Assembly: GCA_008711295.1 (NCBI GenBank)
Contig: VUYV01000322.1
Span: 645,726-709,725, forward strand
Direction of reading: 5' to 3'
From: Anarhynchus alexandrinus
Lineage: Eukaryota > Chordata > Aves > Charadriiformes > Charadriidae
Length of the DNA stretch: 64,000 nucleotides
How positions within the stretch are numbered: the stretch's first letter is position 1; every line of letters begins with the position of its first letter. Shown in pieces: positions 40,930 through 54,200 of this stretch. Position numbers and translations under genes: made by a program. Below the pieces are notes generated by a model. That model saw only the letters and a list, made by a program, of their open reading frames with translations, made no database searches and was not told the origin of the DNA.

Positions 40930-41702
40930 ACTAGGATTTTACGAATAGGAGGGACCTTTGCAAGCTAATGGCCTGTGTAACATCACTCAAGCAACTTCCC
41001 TAAAAGCTTGCGTGAAGTCCAACAGTTGAGACTTACTTTCAGACACCTTTTATGAGTTTGTTGACATGACTTTGATTTCAAAGTTTCTGGTGATGGAGCA
41101 TCTATTGCAATCTTTAATTGGTTGTCTTCCCTGTAAAGAAAAAAAAATAATAAGTGCTCCATATTCTGGACCTTAATTTGTCTAATTTGAACTTCAGGCC
41201 ATTGAATCTTGTTAAGCCTTTGTCAGCTAGATTGAAGAGTCATCAATTATCAATTTTCATTCCCTTTGATAATAGACACTTATAGACTAATAAATTATCC
41301 TTTAACCTTTTCTTCATTAAGCTAATAGATTGAGCACCAGGAGTCTCTCACTTCAAGGCATATTTTCCATTTTTTTTATTCGTTCATGTGACTGAATTCT
41401 CTCCAATTTTTCAGCATCCTTCCAAAGTATAATAAGCACCAAGTGTATCTGTACAATAGGTCCTCCACCATAATCAAGGATGCAGTTGCATTGCTTTCCT
41501 CTATACTTTCTTGCGATTCATATATTTATTTAGCAACAGATTGCATTAACTATCAGATTTTTCCAGCAAAATCTCCTGCAAGTGATTATTCACAGTGACT
41601 TCTAAGTACCAATTACGAGGACAGAATAATTTCCGTCAATGCAGTTTTGTTTCTGGCTATATGACCCGACATTTTATCAGGTTGAAATGTGTACTGTGCA
41701 CT
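40930..41702 (-). mobile_element. old CR1 (turtle/L3-like) LINE, about 0.8 kb of 3' end, minus strand
   Basis: Read on the plus strand this is the reverse complement of a very old CR1, the kind that dominates turtle and crocodilian genomes. Matches in order are: GGAGGGACCTTTGCAAGCTA and GGCCTGTGTAACATC (3' UTR); TTTCTGGTGATGGAGCATC; TTGTCTAATTTGAACTTCAG with GCCATTGAATCTTGTTAAGC; CTTTGTCAGCTAGATTGAAG; ACACTTATAGACTAATAAAT; CTTTAACCTTTTCTTCATTA with AGCTAATAGATTGAGCACC. These continue into CTCTCCAATTTTTCAGCATC, AAGGATGCAGTTGCATT and CACAGTGACTTCTAAGTACC. The order is collinear with the element over nearly 0.8 kb. Stops and indels abound and it is long dead. The internal A tract at 41141-41149 is a secondary change. 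Confidence 0.85.
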
Positions 41703-43535
41703 CAGCAAGGCAGAGAGATTACCGAGTAGACAAACTCTGAATTGTGTATTTGTTGTTTCTGAGAATCATACGACTGGGTGTTTGGTCCCTGAATAGGTAT
41801 GCAAAGGAAGAGCTCTTCGTTGGTCTGGGGGAATCATATAGCTGGAAAGACCCAGGCTGGGATCAGCCCCAGTGAATAACAAGCAAGATAAGAGGAGGGT
41901 GTGAATTTGCCATTTTGGATAGAGTGGTGTGAAAAGTAACAATGAATTGTTAAATTGTGCTCAGATTGTGCTTCTGATAGTGGCTCCTGATCTCAACACT
42001 CAAGACAATTGAGCGAGCTCATGACAAGTCCTCCCGTTGTCCCATTAACTGGTGGGGAGAATGGAAAAAATTCTGTGAGGGATGGCTGGACAACGTGATA
42101 CTGTGCTGTTATACCGAAAACAAAGCATTAATCTTTAGTTGAAAAGCGGCCAAGTCTCTGGCGTTTAATGCTAAAACATTCTTGTCCCAATGATGTGAGC
42201 GTTCAGTATTAATAACTCCGAGGCCACGGTGAAGAAATTGGAAAAGGCTGGGGGGAAAGACAGTCAAATGATAAGCCATAGGAGACTGGAATTGAACGTC
42301 ATGGCGAGGAAAGGTGGCTTGTGTTTCACAGAAAACTGGTTGTCTTAGGAGGGAAAAGGCAATGCATTTTATTTTGTTTATTTTAATGATCTCCTTAATA
42401 TTGTGATTCCATCATTTAGCTACCCAGTAGAAGCATTGGTGGGAGGGGAAAAAATACAACAGAACTGGCGTTGTGAGGAACCCAGAACTGCGATATAGTC
42501 CTTCAAAGATACTGAAATAAAGTGGAGTCAACACTCCTGATAGCAGAATACTTCAAACACAGTTTGTGTGAAATCCTTTTTTTCCTTGCATGAAACTTAA
42601 ATTCTAGAAATGGAATTGCTTATTATTAGACTGGAAAATTATCTGTGAATCTGTTGCAAAAATATTCAAACTAGATTTAAAAAGAAATATGGAGGGTAGG
42701 AAGCAGAACACAGTAATCTGGGTGTTTCTTTATTTCTCTTGTGGGAGAAAAGCTCCCTTGATGTTATTAATTTTTTTTAATTAAGACTGTGGCCAGGATT
42801 TCATCAAGCAAGGTACTTAAGCACAGAACGTTTTGAGGTTACGGTGGAGAGTTTATAATTTTTCGTAGCATATAGCACAGATAGAGAAAGCTAGTGCATG
42901 TCAGCTCCACAGGCTTGCCTCCTAAGTTGTCAGAAATGCTTGCGGTTCAAATAACATTTAATGAAAAAAAGCTAAATATACTCGAGAAACTTAAGCATTA
43001 AACAGAAAAATTCATTCAAAACACCACTGCCAAAATAGCCAAGATTTATTCAATATTAAAGCCAAGATTCATTATTCCTTTCAAACTTGGTTTTGTAATG
43101 ACTGAACTATGGTTCCGCAGCAGCTCAGTGAGGGAAAAGCCATTGCACAAATACATGGTGGCGAAAATGTACATTTAAATTAAAAACCCACAGTCTTCCA
43201 TAGCAATAACAACCTCCAGGACAACACACTTGGAGCATAAAAGGAAGGAAGTCCAACCCTATTATTTCAAAAAACAAGAATAAATAAATAAAGAACAAAG
43301 AGTGATTTTAGTCAATAAAACTGCCCAAAAATAATCATGTATTTCAAGAGTGGGTTGGAAGAACAAGGTGATACTTTAGCAAGTGCCAGTGAATTTCTGC
43401 TTCTCCAGATCCATCTTCTCATCTGTTTATTCTGCCTTTAAACAATGTTTAACGCACGTGTATTCCACAAAGCTTGAAAGCTTGCCTTTAGGGGCAACAG
43501 GGCATTAACTCAGTGTCTTTTCAAACTAGTGGATT
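41703..43535. other. no gene seen
   Basis: This is AT-rich unique sequence. GTACTTAAGCACAG near 42814-42827 faintly resembles an old amniote repeat but is too short to call. Confidence 0.6.
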
Positions 43536-43885
43536 AGTTTTGGGCTCCACTGTATGAGGAAGACATGGAAGACTGGAGAGAGTCCAGAGAAGGGCCACAA
43601 AGATGATTGAGGGTACTGGAGCATCTCCCGTACGAGAGGCTGTTTTCAGTGGTGCCCAGTGATGCGATAAGAGGCAATGGGCACAAATTGAAACACAGAA
43701 AATTCTGTTTAAATGTCAGGAAAAGCTTTTTCTTTTTTTTTTTTATTTTATTTTTTATTTCTGAGGTGGTAGCATCCTCCATCCTTAGAGCTTTTCAAAA
43801 CCTGACTGTATGTGGTCCTCAGAAACCTGCTATAGCTGATCCTGCTTGGAGCAGGCGCAGTGGACGAGACCATCTCCAGACGTGC
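43536..43885 (+). mobile_element. degraded CR1 LINE fragment with internal T-rich expansion
   Basis: The plus-strand sequence reads as CR1 ORF2 C-terminus. It has GAGAGAGTCCAGAGAAGGGC, an ACAAAGATGATTGAGGGTAC segment, an ACTGGAGCATCTC block, then a jump (internal deletion) to AGGCAATGGGCACAAATTGA and AATGTCAGGAAAAGC. A T-rich stretch at about 43726-43760 replaces the usual short CTTTTTCAC. After it come GAGGTGGTAGCATCCTCC and the GATCCTGCTTGGAGCAGG segment. The terminal octamer is missing or mutated. The reading frame is interrupted, so this is an older copy than those at 16.7 and 45.4 kb. Confidence 0.85.
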
Positions 43886-44450
43886 CTTATGTTAATGTTA
43901 ACAGATTCTTTGCCCCACCAATGATGGAGTTCCGTGGAAATTCATTATAAGTATTAGCTTATTCTTTAGGGCACTGCTGTCTTTTTTATTATTAACAAAA
44001 AAAGTATCTGAGAAGGCAGTTCCCATTTTTAGTCCTGTAGTTAGGGCAACTCAACAGTCTCAAGTGGAGCATAAAACTGGTGATGTATTTACTGTGCATC
44101 CTTTGGGCTGGATGCCCAGGACCTTGCTTGCACCCCCCTTCATTCTCTCTGAAAATGGGGATATACAGTTACATGGAGATATATTGGGTCTTCCGTGGAT
44201 GTTAGCTCCTTACATAAAAAGTAGGCATTAATATATTATCACTGTGGACAAACCCCAGGCCCTCCATATTTTACCAGAAGGATTTCTTCCCCTCTCAAGT
44301 TGTTCTGGGACCTTTCCACAAGGTGAGAGAGATCCTTGCAATTTCTTATATAGCCTATGTCAGATGTAGGCTTTGAGAAGTGTGGGACTGCACTGGGGCC
44401 ACCGCCGCAGCATGTCTGGTGAGGGGCAGAGGGGAAACTACAATATATGA

Positions 44451-44471
44451 TTTTTTTTTTTTTTTTTTTTT
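44451..44471. repeat. T21 homopolymer
   Basis: This is an uninterrupted T run following CAATATATGA. No retroelement is recognisable on either side, so it may be the tail of a lost insertion on the minus strand or simple slippage. Confidence 0.93.
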
Positions 44472-45400
44472 GCATGCTGTTATGCTGAACAGCCCAGCCA
44501 TCCTGTGGAAAGATCAGTGAGTGAAGCAGCGGATGCGCCTTCAGTTACAGCGCGTTACCGCTTCCCTTCCCTTTTTAAGGCTGCCCCAAAAGGCCCGTCT
44601 GAGCCTGATGGAGAGAAGCCAGGAGTGAACACCCTTCAAATAACTTCTATGCAAGTTGAAATAACTCCTGAAGGAAGTCAGCAGTGCTATCTAGATGTGG
44701 AAGGCCAGTGTATTTAATGAGTTGCATATATTTGTGCTGGCCATGACGAATCAAAGCAGCAAATTAGGACTGAAACCTATAATCCAAACCAGTCAGGGTT
44801 TTCTCCTGTGTTTTGTGGAGCCTGTGTCTCCCTCCAGAGTTTAAAGATAGGAAAGATGGTGTTGGTATTACATATGTCGAGCAGAATACATGGACACTTA
44901 GAATACCCTGTGCCAAATTCACAAACATATTACTATTTTCTTTGGGAAGAATCCATAAAAAGCCAGACCCGCATTTTCTGAAAGTTCTGAAAAAGTTATT
45001 AAAAAATGGAAATGTATGTTATATGTATCTGAAAACAGCCTCTTTGAGCACATTCTATCAAAGGGAACAAATGCACTGGAACATAAGGCTATCACATCTG
45101 TGAATAAAAGCTCCAAAGACCTCTGAACCTTGCTTCCCTTTGGTTTCAACTTCTGTCTTAATGGAATTTTTTTTAGGGTGTAATGGTTTGGCACAGTTGC
45201 AGAGCACAAGACGGAGAAACAGGAGATAAAACCTTATTTATTGTGTAATGCTGACCAAGACTTTACCTACGTCATCTTCTGCTATACTTGCTTTATAGAC
45301 ATGCATTATGTGAATGGATTACTGCAATATACAGAGATAATACACTAAACTCTGGAAGTTGTTTTCTATTATCATTCATAAATTTATAAGTTTCAAAATA

Positions 45401-45704
45401 CGAGAAGGCTGGAGAGTGACTTTTTACAAGGGCATGTAGCGATAGGACGAGGGGTAGTGGCTTCAAACTGGAACAGGGTAGATTTAGAGTAGATACTAGG
45501 AAAAAAAAATTCACAGTGAGGGTGGTGAGGCACTGGCCCAGGTTGCCCAGAGAAGCTGTGGCTGCCCCATCCCTGGAGGTGTTCAAGGCCAGGTTGGACG
45601 GGGTTTGGAGCCACCTGGTCTGGTGGGAGGTGTCCCTGCCCATGGCAGGGGGATGGAACTGGATGATCTTCAAGGTCCCGTCAAACCTAAACCATTCTGT
45701 GATC
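45401..45704 (+). mobile_element. CR1 LINE 3' fragment
   Basis: This is a plus-strand CR1 3' end. It begins near a GAGAGTGACTTTTTACAAGG block and passes through the conserved AGGGTGGTGAGGCACTGG and CAGGTTGCCCAGAGAAGCTG segments. It then reads CCATCCCTGGAGGTGTTCAA and ends with GGATGATCTTCAAGGTCCC and ACCATTCTGTGATCC. It is the same general subfamily as the copy at 16694-17190, in opposite orientation, and starts about 120 bp further into the 3' part. An A tract around 45501-45509 sits where other copies have AAGTTTTTCAC. The terminal octamer is present once, in the diverged form ATTCTGTG. It is 5' truncated and non-functional. Confidence 0.93.
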
Positions 45705-47988
45705 CACAAATGTCTAAATTGCAGTCACTAAGAAAACCCGCCTCCTCCTCAATGGTCAGATGATTGTACACAGAGTGTATTTAGGAGCGTCATCTCCTTT
45801 CTCTTTCTGATTTTTCATCGTCACTGTTTAAAGCTAACAAACAAATAAGGAGAGACTCATCTAGGGAAACCATGCAAGCTGGAGCGCTCCAGCAGCCCAG
45901 CGCATGTTACTGACTACGTGCTGAATGTTACAGCAAGCTTTATTCAGCTCTTCCTGTTGCTAGAAGTTGAGGATAAATTAATTAGATGTGCAGCTTATGC
46001 TGATTAACTGTGAGGTGGCAAGAGAGTTGCAGTGATTTCCGCTATGTAATATAGATGTACAGCTCATTTGCTGACCACCGAAGAGCGTGTGTGCTCGGCT
46101 CTTCCTTCAGATCAGCTTACTGAAATTTCCAGGTTGGACCAAGATGGTCTCCAGGTGATTTATTTGGATCAGCAGGGAGCTCAGGTATGCCAGGATGGGG
46201 GAAGCAATGAGGGGTGCTTCCCTGGGTTGTACGTCATTGCTGAGGCTTGAATGCAGAGGATGCTCTGGCAGCCTCAAGTGCTCATCGCAGGCCAGACTGC
46301 TGTCTGGGGAAATATTGTTTCAGGATCCTTGTGTACAAGTCATGTGGTTGACAGACAGCTGGTTTGACTGAGTTGTTTTTAAAAAGTTTTTTTCAGACCT
46401 TTGAACATCAGATTTGTAGCTATCCACCAAAAAAAAAAAAAGAGAACCTGTGGTCTCAGAGTTAGAGGGGGAATTTTGTCTGTGGTACCAGGTGTAGTGA
46501 TGATGGGCCCCAGTCACGCTGCCCGGTTTCAGTTGTTCAAAATATCATGGGGCGGGCTTTGAAGGCTTTCATTTGTTAGTTTACAAGAATAATTCACATA
46601 ACATTTTTTTTCTCAGTTTGTCTTTTCATGTGTGATGTGGCTAGGGGCTATCCTTTTTCAAGATGTAGTTTTTTCCCGCAACTAGCAGGGCTATAAATAT
46701 ATTTAAAATGAGGGACAAAAATGGAACCGTAGGGGTTTTGGGGGGGGTTTCTTCTACAGATTCTTGATTCTAGATGGTGGATTTTCAAGAAATACACGTG
46801 GAGCCTTGAGTCTTACACAAAAAATCTGGCAACGCAGAGATGATGGCTGACCCGCTGCTAGGGACCGACCTGTAGACGTGGTGGCCTGTGTGTCACGTTG
46901 CTGTGAAGCATCCTTAAGTCTCTTTGTTTTCTAAGGGCTATGTGGGAGAGCTTGCCTCTGAGAGCCTGAGCAGATAAGTCACATTTGAAACCTGACAGCA
47001 TTGCCACTCCCCATCGCAGACTGAATCCAGTCGCATTCCTAAGGCCACAGCTGTAAAGCAAGTTTGTGGTTTTATTTTTGTTCTTTTCAAGCCATATTTT
47101 TAGTGCTCACTATAGTAAATCTTCATGTTTTGATTATGTGTAAAAAGACAGTGACTAGAGACAGAGCACAGCGCTACCAAAATAAACTCGCTTAATGCAC
47201 AATGGTCCTGCCACAAGCACGGACTCCCCTCTTTGCCTAAACTTAATCTCACTTGAAGCGGTGCAGGGAGAAACATGGGCAGAAGGGGAGAGTCCTGTCC
47301 CAATGAAAAGAAAATCAAATTAAAAAGAGAGAACACAAACATACACGCTGGCAAAACGTGCGCGAAGGGTTGCCTAGCAATTCTGTGGGCTATTTGTGCA
47401 GTTTGGGGAGCGCGTTCTGAATTGGCATGAAGGAGAAGGCAGAGCCGGTTGCGCCGAGCTCTTTAACGTGGCAAGTTGGCCACCGTTTCCTGCGGCGGAA
47501 AGTAGCAATTTACTTTCATCGAAAATGAGTCACTGGGAGCCACCGGCACCGAGACATGGTCGTGGGGCCAGCTGGAGGGCCGCGGTGGCTAATGTCACTG
47601 CTCAGCACCTGCTGGCCAGCTTGGTTCATCCCGGGAGCGGTGCTGGGCCACATGGAGGTGCTGGGGTGCAGGCAGCTGGAGTGGTGGGTGCAGAAGCCCC
47701 AGAGGACGTCACTGTCCCAGGAGCGCAACCGGGCTCAAGGACTTCTGCTGGTTTCTCAAATAGGGGTTTGGTACCTGTGTCTGTGCACTGCATGGTGCGC
47801 TACACAATTTTTTAGAGTGCAATTGGTGATGCCAGCAAGTACTTTAGTTAAGAGCAAAGGGTTTTTTTTTTTAATTCCAAATGGCTTTGTTTATGGCTGC
47901 ATTTCCAAAAGCACTTAGTAAACTCTGCAGAAAGCAGTGCCTTTTGAAAGCTGCAGTACCAAAGTAAAGTTCAAAGATTTTTTTAGAA
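45705..47988. other. no gene seen
   Basis: A GC-richer segment at 47340-47760 gives long ORFs in several frames (up to 139 codons) on both strands. They have no domain character and overlap one another. An A13 run lies at 46429-46441. Confidence 0.6.
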
Positions 47989-48235
47989 GAATCTTAGAAT
48001 TGTTTTTGATTGGAAGAGACCTTTAAGAACATCAAGTCCAACCATTAGCCTAGCGCTGCCAAGTTACCACTAAAACCTGGCCCTCAGCACCCCATCTACA
48101 CGTCTTTTAAATACCTCCAGGGATGGCAACTCCACCACTTCCTTATTCCAGTGCTTGACAAACCCTTTCAGTGAAGAAATTTTTCCTAATATCCAATCTA
48201 AACGTCCCCTGATGCAACTTGAAGTCATTTAGGCG
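47989..48235 (-). mobile_element. CR1 LINE 3' fragment
   Basis: This is a minus-strand CR1 3' end. From left to right on the plus strand it has AGAATCTTAGAATTGTTTTTG, GATTGGAAGAGACCTTTAAG, CATCAAGTCCAACCATTAGC and the CTGCCAAGTTACCACTAAAA block. It continues with ACGTCTTTTAAATACCTCCAG, CCAGTGCTTGACAAACCCTT and GAAATTTTTCCTAATATCCA. These mirror the ORF2 C-terminal and 3' UTR part of CR1. Small deletions break the frame. It belongs to the same subfamily as the scrap at 9086-9186 but extends further into ORF2. Confidence 0.93.
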
Positions 48236-51200
48236 GGTTTTTTTCAGTAGTACTTTCTCGTATCAAGTAGATTCCACTTTGTCTTTTTCAGTGAATTTAA
48301 TTGTGTTTGTCAAGTCCAAGTCTTAGCTCCGTGCTCACATTTAATTCTAAAATTTCAATTTTGCTTCTCCTTCCTGTGTTAGTTTAATACCACTTTCAGT
48401 GTAAAGCTCAGGTTTATGAAATTCAGTTCAATGTTTTTTCATATTTCATATCAAACGGTGGGGAAGAGGCTGAGGCCAGAGAAAGATTCTTCCACTTTTT
48501 TCTTGGGAGGTGGAAAAGGTATAACAGTATTTTGAAATTTCAGGTTTATTCTATTAGCTTTTTCCTAATGGCTGAGTGAGTGCATTTCTGCTTTGAACCA
48601 CCAAATTTTTGCTACCCCTTGAAAAGCTGAATTTTGTTTTCTCCTATAGCCATCTCTAGCAACTTTCTATTTTTTCAAAGGCTTAACTTCCCAGGAACTC
48701 CTAGAAATATATATCTAGTTCATAATCTCTAAATTAACCAGATTTTCTATTAAATTGTAAGTAAGGTACTTACATTAGAAATATGTGTTCAAAGGAACCA
48801 CTAAACTTCATGGCTCTATCAATACGTACTTATCTCCTAATGGTATACGTGTTTAATATATATGTAAATAAGAGTTATTAGCAGAGATTGCATGTTTGGC
48901 TATAACTGTGGGTACCAGCAGATTACCCTGGGGATCTTTTAAACTCTTCTTTGTTTTATTCCACATGAGAATGATAAGATTTTTATTGAATTAAATTTAG
49001 TTTTATTTAAATTATCCTGATAGGTACCCAGAAAGTGTCTGTTTAAACGAAACCGTGTATCTGATTTCAGAGACTCAGAATAGATACTTCTATACTTCTC
49101 TTTGGCCACGAGGGAATATGACAGGAACATTTTATTTCAGTATTACTTTAATTAAGTAAGAGCTGATATGGAAAGTGTGTAGTGCCCTGTAATTTGATAT
49201 GGACATTTTCTTACCTTCGAAACAGACTGTGGAAAGCTCTCTGTGTATATCAATTCCCGGGGTGAGCTAGCGTGGATACCTTTTGAGTTTGTCATCTATT
49301 TCTGGTGTCCTGGCAGTATTTCTCCTTATCAAACCCTTAAGTTATGTCATATCTATTTCTGTTCTTTGTTTGAATCAGTCAAGGTTGTGGGGTTTTTTTC
49401 ATTAGCTGTTATACAATGTCACTTATACTCCTGGCATTTGTATTTCTAGAAGAATTTGTCTGTCATTTTTGCATGCTTAGCACCTGCAAAAAAACCCGGC
49501 ATTCATGAGTTCGCTTTGCATACACCTTACCTGCAGCCCTGCCTTTGCGTTCACTAATTGAACTTGGAGCATGTAAGTAATCTCTGCTCAGACACACTCC
49601 AAAAGGGGGTGTGCAAGTCAAAAAAGTATTGCCGAATCGTGTACAGAGAAGCGTTTTAAGGTCTGTTTTGGACGGTGCTGGTGCAGCGGCTATTTTGGTA
49701 TGGTGGTAAAGCACAGCCAACTGCCTTGTTCAGCGTTTGCACTATTCATGGCTTCCCTCCCGAAAATTAGTGCGCACGAAAGCCGGCAGTTCAGGGCTAG
49801 TGGCTTAAGAAGGATCTTTCACACAAACCTTGTCTGAAGTTCTCTGCCACTCAGGGCAATAGGAATGTTCCAAAACCTTAAGAAAACTGAAACCCGTGGG
49901 GTTATATGGGGTAAAATGTCTGGTTTGACAGTACTGGATTTTTTTTGTCTGGTTTTAGTTTTTATCGTGTTTTTCTAGGTCAGGTAGATGAGGCAAAAAC
50001 ATCCTCGTGTTGCAGGGAGTGGCGATTCAGATGTGCCAGTGAGAAACGCGTAAGAAAAGCCTGTCATGGAAAGGAGGCAGTGGGAACTGTGTGCTGCGCA
50101 GATGTGGGGTGTAGGAACGCCACATCTTCCTTTCTTTGAAAGAAAACCAAACCAAACCAGTAAAACACAGGGAATTCGGGTTTCGTCTGTACCATCCTTA
50201 TGCTCAGCCTGGAGGAGGATGCCCTGCCATCCTCAGGCCGCGTGGGTGAGGCTGGCCGGGTCGAATCCTGCTGTCCGAGAGCAGGGATGGGAGAATATGA
50301 GGGCAAGGCAGGCATCTATACCATAGAAGCTCTCTGCCACATCCTCTCACCCATGAGCAGGAATTAACCGGTGTGTAGGTGTCCCCGGCGCAGGAACCAC
50401 CTCGTCAATGGCAGGGAAAGGAACGCGCCGGCATCAATCCCAAAACGAAGAGCGGGTTTTGAGCCATAGAGGTATCTCAGCTTGACAGCAGCGGCAGCAG
50501 TCCCCGTTTGGTGCAAGGAAGGGCAGGGGAACGCCGCAGGGACTGGTGTGTGCGGTGAGACAGGAGAGCAGAGCCAGCGGTGCTTCCCTGCCTCGGCGCG
50601 TTTCTCATCCACGTGGCAAGAGTTTGTTCAAACTCATCGTTCCTTTCTCAGCGTCTTCATTTCTGTTGCACGAATGAAAAGAAGCTGGTAATTAATGTCT
50701 GTACTGCTAGAGAGCTGCTGGCTCTTTTCTAATAGAAAAATCTGCCTTAAAAAAAATGTAGGAAGGAAAAAATATCAAGTTTTATAAACAACGTTGTATC
50801 CATATCTTGAAACTCTACCAACAATACCACCTTCGTGAGAAATTTTAGCTCTTTCCATTGTCAAGTTTGCTAAATGTAAGTGGGGTGATTAGGTTCCTTT
50901 TCTTCATTCAAAGCTTTTGGGCAGGAGTTTCAGCTAATATAAATGTCCCTCATGGGCCAGATTAGGTCTCAGTATCTAATCTAACATGAACATTGAAGTG
51001 CCTTGGATTTTTTCCTGTCTTGGAAATTTTCTTTTAATTTTCTTTTCTTTTAAATCTGTTGTCTTTGGGAACTTTTCAGTTGCAGACAATAGTTTTATGC
51101 ATAAATAGATAATGGAAATTCTAAGAATTGAAAGTTTGTTTTCAGACTGACTTAAAAAGAAGAGTAATCACTTGAAAATATACTCCAGAGTGCAAATTGC

Positions 51201-54200
51201 AGAAGAACCCCTAGCAGTTGATGTGGGAACATTGAAAAATTTCATTTTTCTTGAAACCTGGTGAAAGAAAACAATAAAATTATGAATACAATTCAAATAA
51301 AATGAATATAAAACAAAAGTTAAATTAAATTAAACAAACTGATAATCAAGGTGAAGGATTTTTGCCTTAATGAAAAGGTTTTTATATTGGCGAATTAAAT
51401 ATTTTGGCATTAGTGGCATAAGGTAGGATTTAGACCTTCTTTGTGAAGCTTTACTTCAGAAAATTTAAAAATATTGTTGAAATTACCGAGGTGGACTTTT
51501 TTTTCTTTTTCTTTTTCATTTTTTTTCCTCAAAGTGGAATGTTCTAATGGAAATGTGTTTTTCTTTCATGCACTAGTTCAGTCCAGAAAGTACGTAATGC
51601 CAATGCATCATTTAGTGCTGAATTCTTCTCTGCTTACTTATGGCATTCCCCTGCTGAGGTCAAGGCTTGGGTTTTAGCAGCCAAGGCTTGGGTTTTAGCA
51701 GCCAAGCAAACAGATTTTGGCCATTTATTTAGTGGCTAAATTAAGAATCCCAAACTATCTGGATGTCAGGGACCCAGTAAGTCACAAGAAGTGACTCCTC
51801 ATCACAAATGAAAGAGAAATGACCTCTCCTGCTATGTGTGCCTCTTGGTTCAGGTGCCGAGGTGGGACTCGTTCAAATGAACCATCCAGCGTCTGGTTTA
51901 TCCCAGCACCATGAGCCCATGGTGGTCGAGAATACAGCAGCATTCCCTGTAAAAATTAGTTACTTAATTTCTGGTTTTGTTGTATAGCGCTGCAAGCCTA
52001 CTTCCAATTGCTGATATATCAAACCTGTATAACTGGGAGAAGATGGTGGGTTTCTTTGTGGATGGTATAAAGTAGCCATGCCTGTGTGGATGTGCCTTTT
52101 CTGGTTTGGTATTACCAAATTAAGTGTCAGTTTGTGAAATATTTACTCTATCTGCAGAGCAGATGGAGTGGAAATGCTCATGTGAGTAAATATTTGCCAT
52201 ATATGGACTGCACAATCTGGCTGCATCCTTGCTTATACTCTATAATTTATGCTTTTTAAACAGCAATGAAGAAACCTCAAAAGATTCGGAGGTTCATTTG
52301 GATTCTCATAAACACCAAAAGCTTGGATGCTTTCCTCTGCCTCTTGAGGCTTTACAATTTCTATCAGAAATTGGGTGAAAGCGCTTTCTGTAGCAATGTA
52401 GTTTGTGCTTTCAGTTCTCATTCCGTCTAGGTGCAGAGAAAGTGGGATAACTGCGAGGTAACAGGGAACATTCACTGCATGTGTTTAGACTTTAACACAT
52501 AGTACCCTTTAGATTTGGGTCAAGTGTGATGTTCAAGACAGGCAGTCCCATTTTTACCTAAAAAATCTGTTCTGTTTTGGGTGGGATTTTGCCTTTGCTT
52601 TTGTTTTGTTGTCGATTTTTGGGGTTTGTTTTTTGGTTTTTTTAATACATAATTCTGTTCAAGACCCTATATAAGAGAAGTCTCATTTGGCTACCATCAG
52701 TTGAATATGTTATCTATAAACTCATTTACCATCTCTTCTCCTCAATAAGGAAAATGTCAAAACACATTCACCAAGTGGAAGAGGAGAGAAATAGGAAAGT
52801 TGGTGGTTTTTTTTTTTTAATTATACTTTTAAATTATTTTATTCTGAAGATTTATTAAAAGGAGAAGAAAACCCCCTAAAGTTCTGAAGGAATATTAACA
52901 TAACATGCCTGTAACTCAAGCTGTGTTTAATGAGAGGTGCTGTTTTTTTCTGCCACGAGGGCTACAGTCCAATGAGTGATAGCTGTGAAAGAGGTCACAT
53001 ACATATTCATCAAATTCGACATGCACATGTAAACTGGTTTTAATAGGCCATGACAGCAGAAGTTGTGTCAGGCAAATAGCTGCACATGTGCTCATTCCCT
53101 CGACTGGCATATTTAGCCATTATCACTCTGGTATCCATGGATGAAATATTAGCTTGTTAACTTAAGACCATCAGTTGTTGCTGATGCTTGGTGGCAACCA
53201 AAAAAGCACAGATTCCCTCTGCAACTTTATTGCATGCAGAACTAGGATTGAATTATTACAATTTCATTGTAATATTTCCATTTCCTTCCCTTATTTATTA
53301 CAGAGGATATTTGTAAGTGATAAATTGGAATGCAGCTACAATATAAATAAAGGGACTATTGATTCGAAAATACTCCAAGGGTTGGATCCTGTTATTTCCA
53401 TGAATTTCTTGCCCTGTGCTTCTGATTGTACATTCAGAAGGGACAATGTTGCTACAGCATTAATTTTCCCGTGAGCACATAGCAGTGTGTATATTGACAC
53501 ACACGAAAAAAAAATAAACCGAAAGGAAAATACAGTCCTTCAGAATCCTCAGCGCAGCAAGGGGTAAACCACCGCGCTCTGCCACGTGTAAATCAGCGCG
53601 CCTACTGGATCCCGCTGGTTTGTTTTGCCTAAGGTGGGACACTTGGATTAATAGTTAACCTTTTTTTGTTTTCCTCTCCTAGGACTAGGGAAAAAGGATA
53701 CGAGGCTTTCCTTTTTCCCTTCTTTTAGGGGCATAACATCTTCCTGCATTAGGCAGAAAGCAGAGAACGGCAACTGCATACAGAAAAACGGGTTTACTTA
53801 GACAACAGCTTTGCATTTTAAAAAGGAAGGTGTACTCTATTGCGGTCTTTTCCCCAGAGATATTTTTTTAAAGGCTACAGATTTCGGCTGATGTGTGGGA
53901 CGGGTCTATGATGGTGTGTCTGAGGAAGCGGTTTGGATTGCCACAGCAGCAAATGTACCTTTGTGTGATACAAGATGGGTGCATTGCTTCGTAGCCCTCA
54001 CTTACTACTATACATATGTTAAGAAACCTGAAGCGAAATGAACAGGGCGAGAAATCTAAAAAAAAAAAAAAGGTTTAAAACCTTATAGTGATCTAATTAT
54101 GTATGCTGAGGTGTGAACGCTTTGCTTTTCCAAAGAGGTTCCCTTGCATTTCGTGAAGAGCTTTTGCGAATATTGAGAGCTAGTGAAAGCAGATGTCAAG

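Noticed and set aside
42800..42830. GTACTTAAGCACAG resembling an old amniote repeat
   Set aside because: The match is too short and isolated.
44505..44717. 70-codon plus ORF of protein-like composition
   Set aside because: No recognisable family, no clear splice acceptor, and length within chance range.
47396..47918. Overlapping ORFs of 120-139 codons
   Set aside because: GC-rich sequence with few stops gives long ORFs in several frames and both strands; no splice or domain support.
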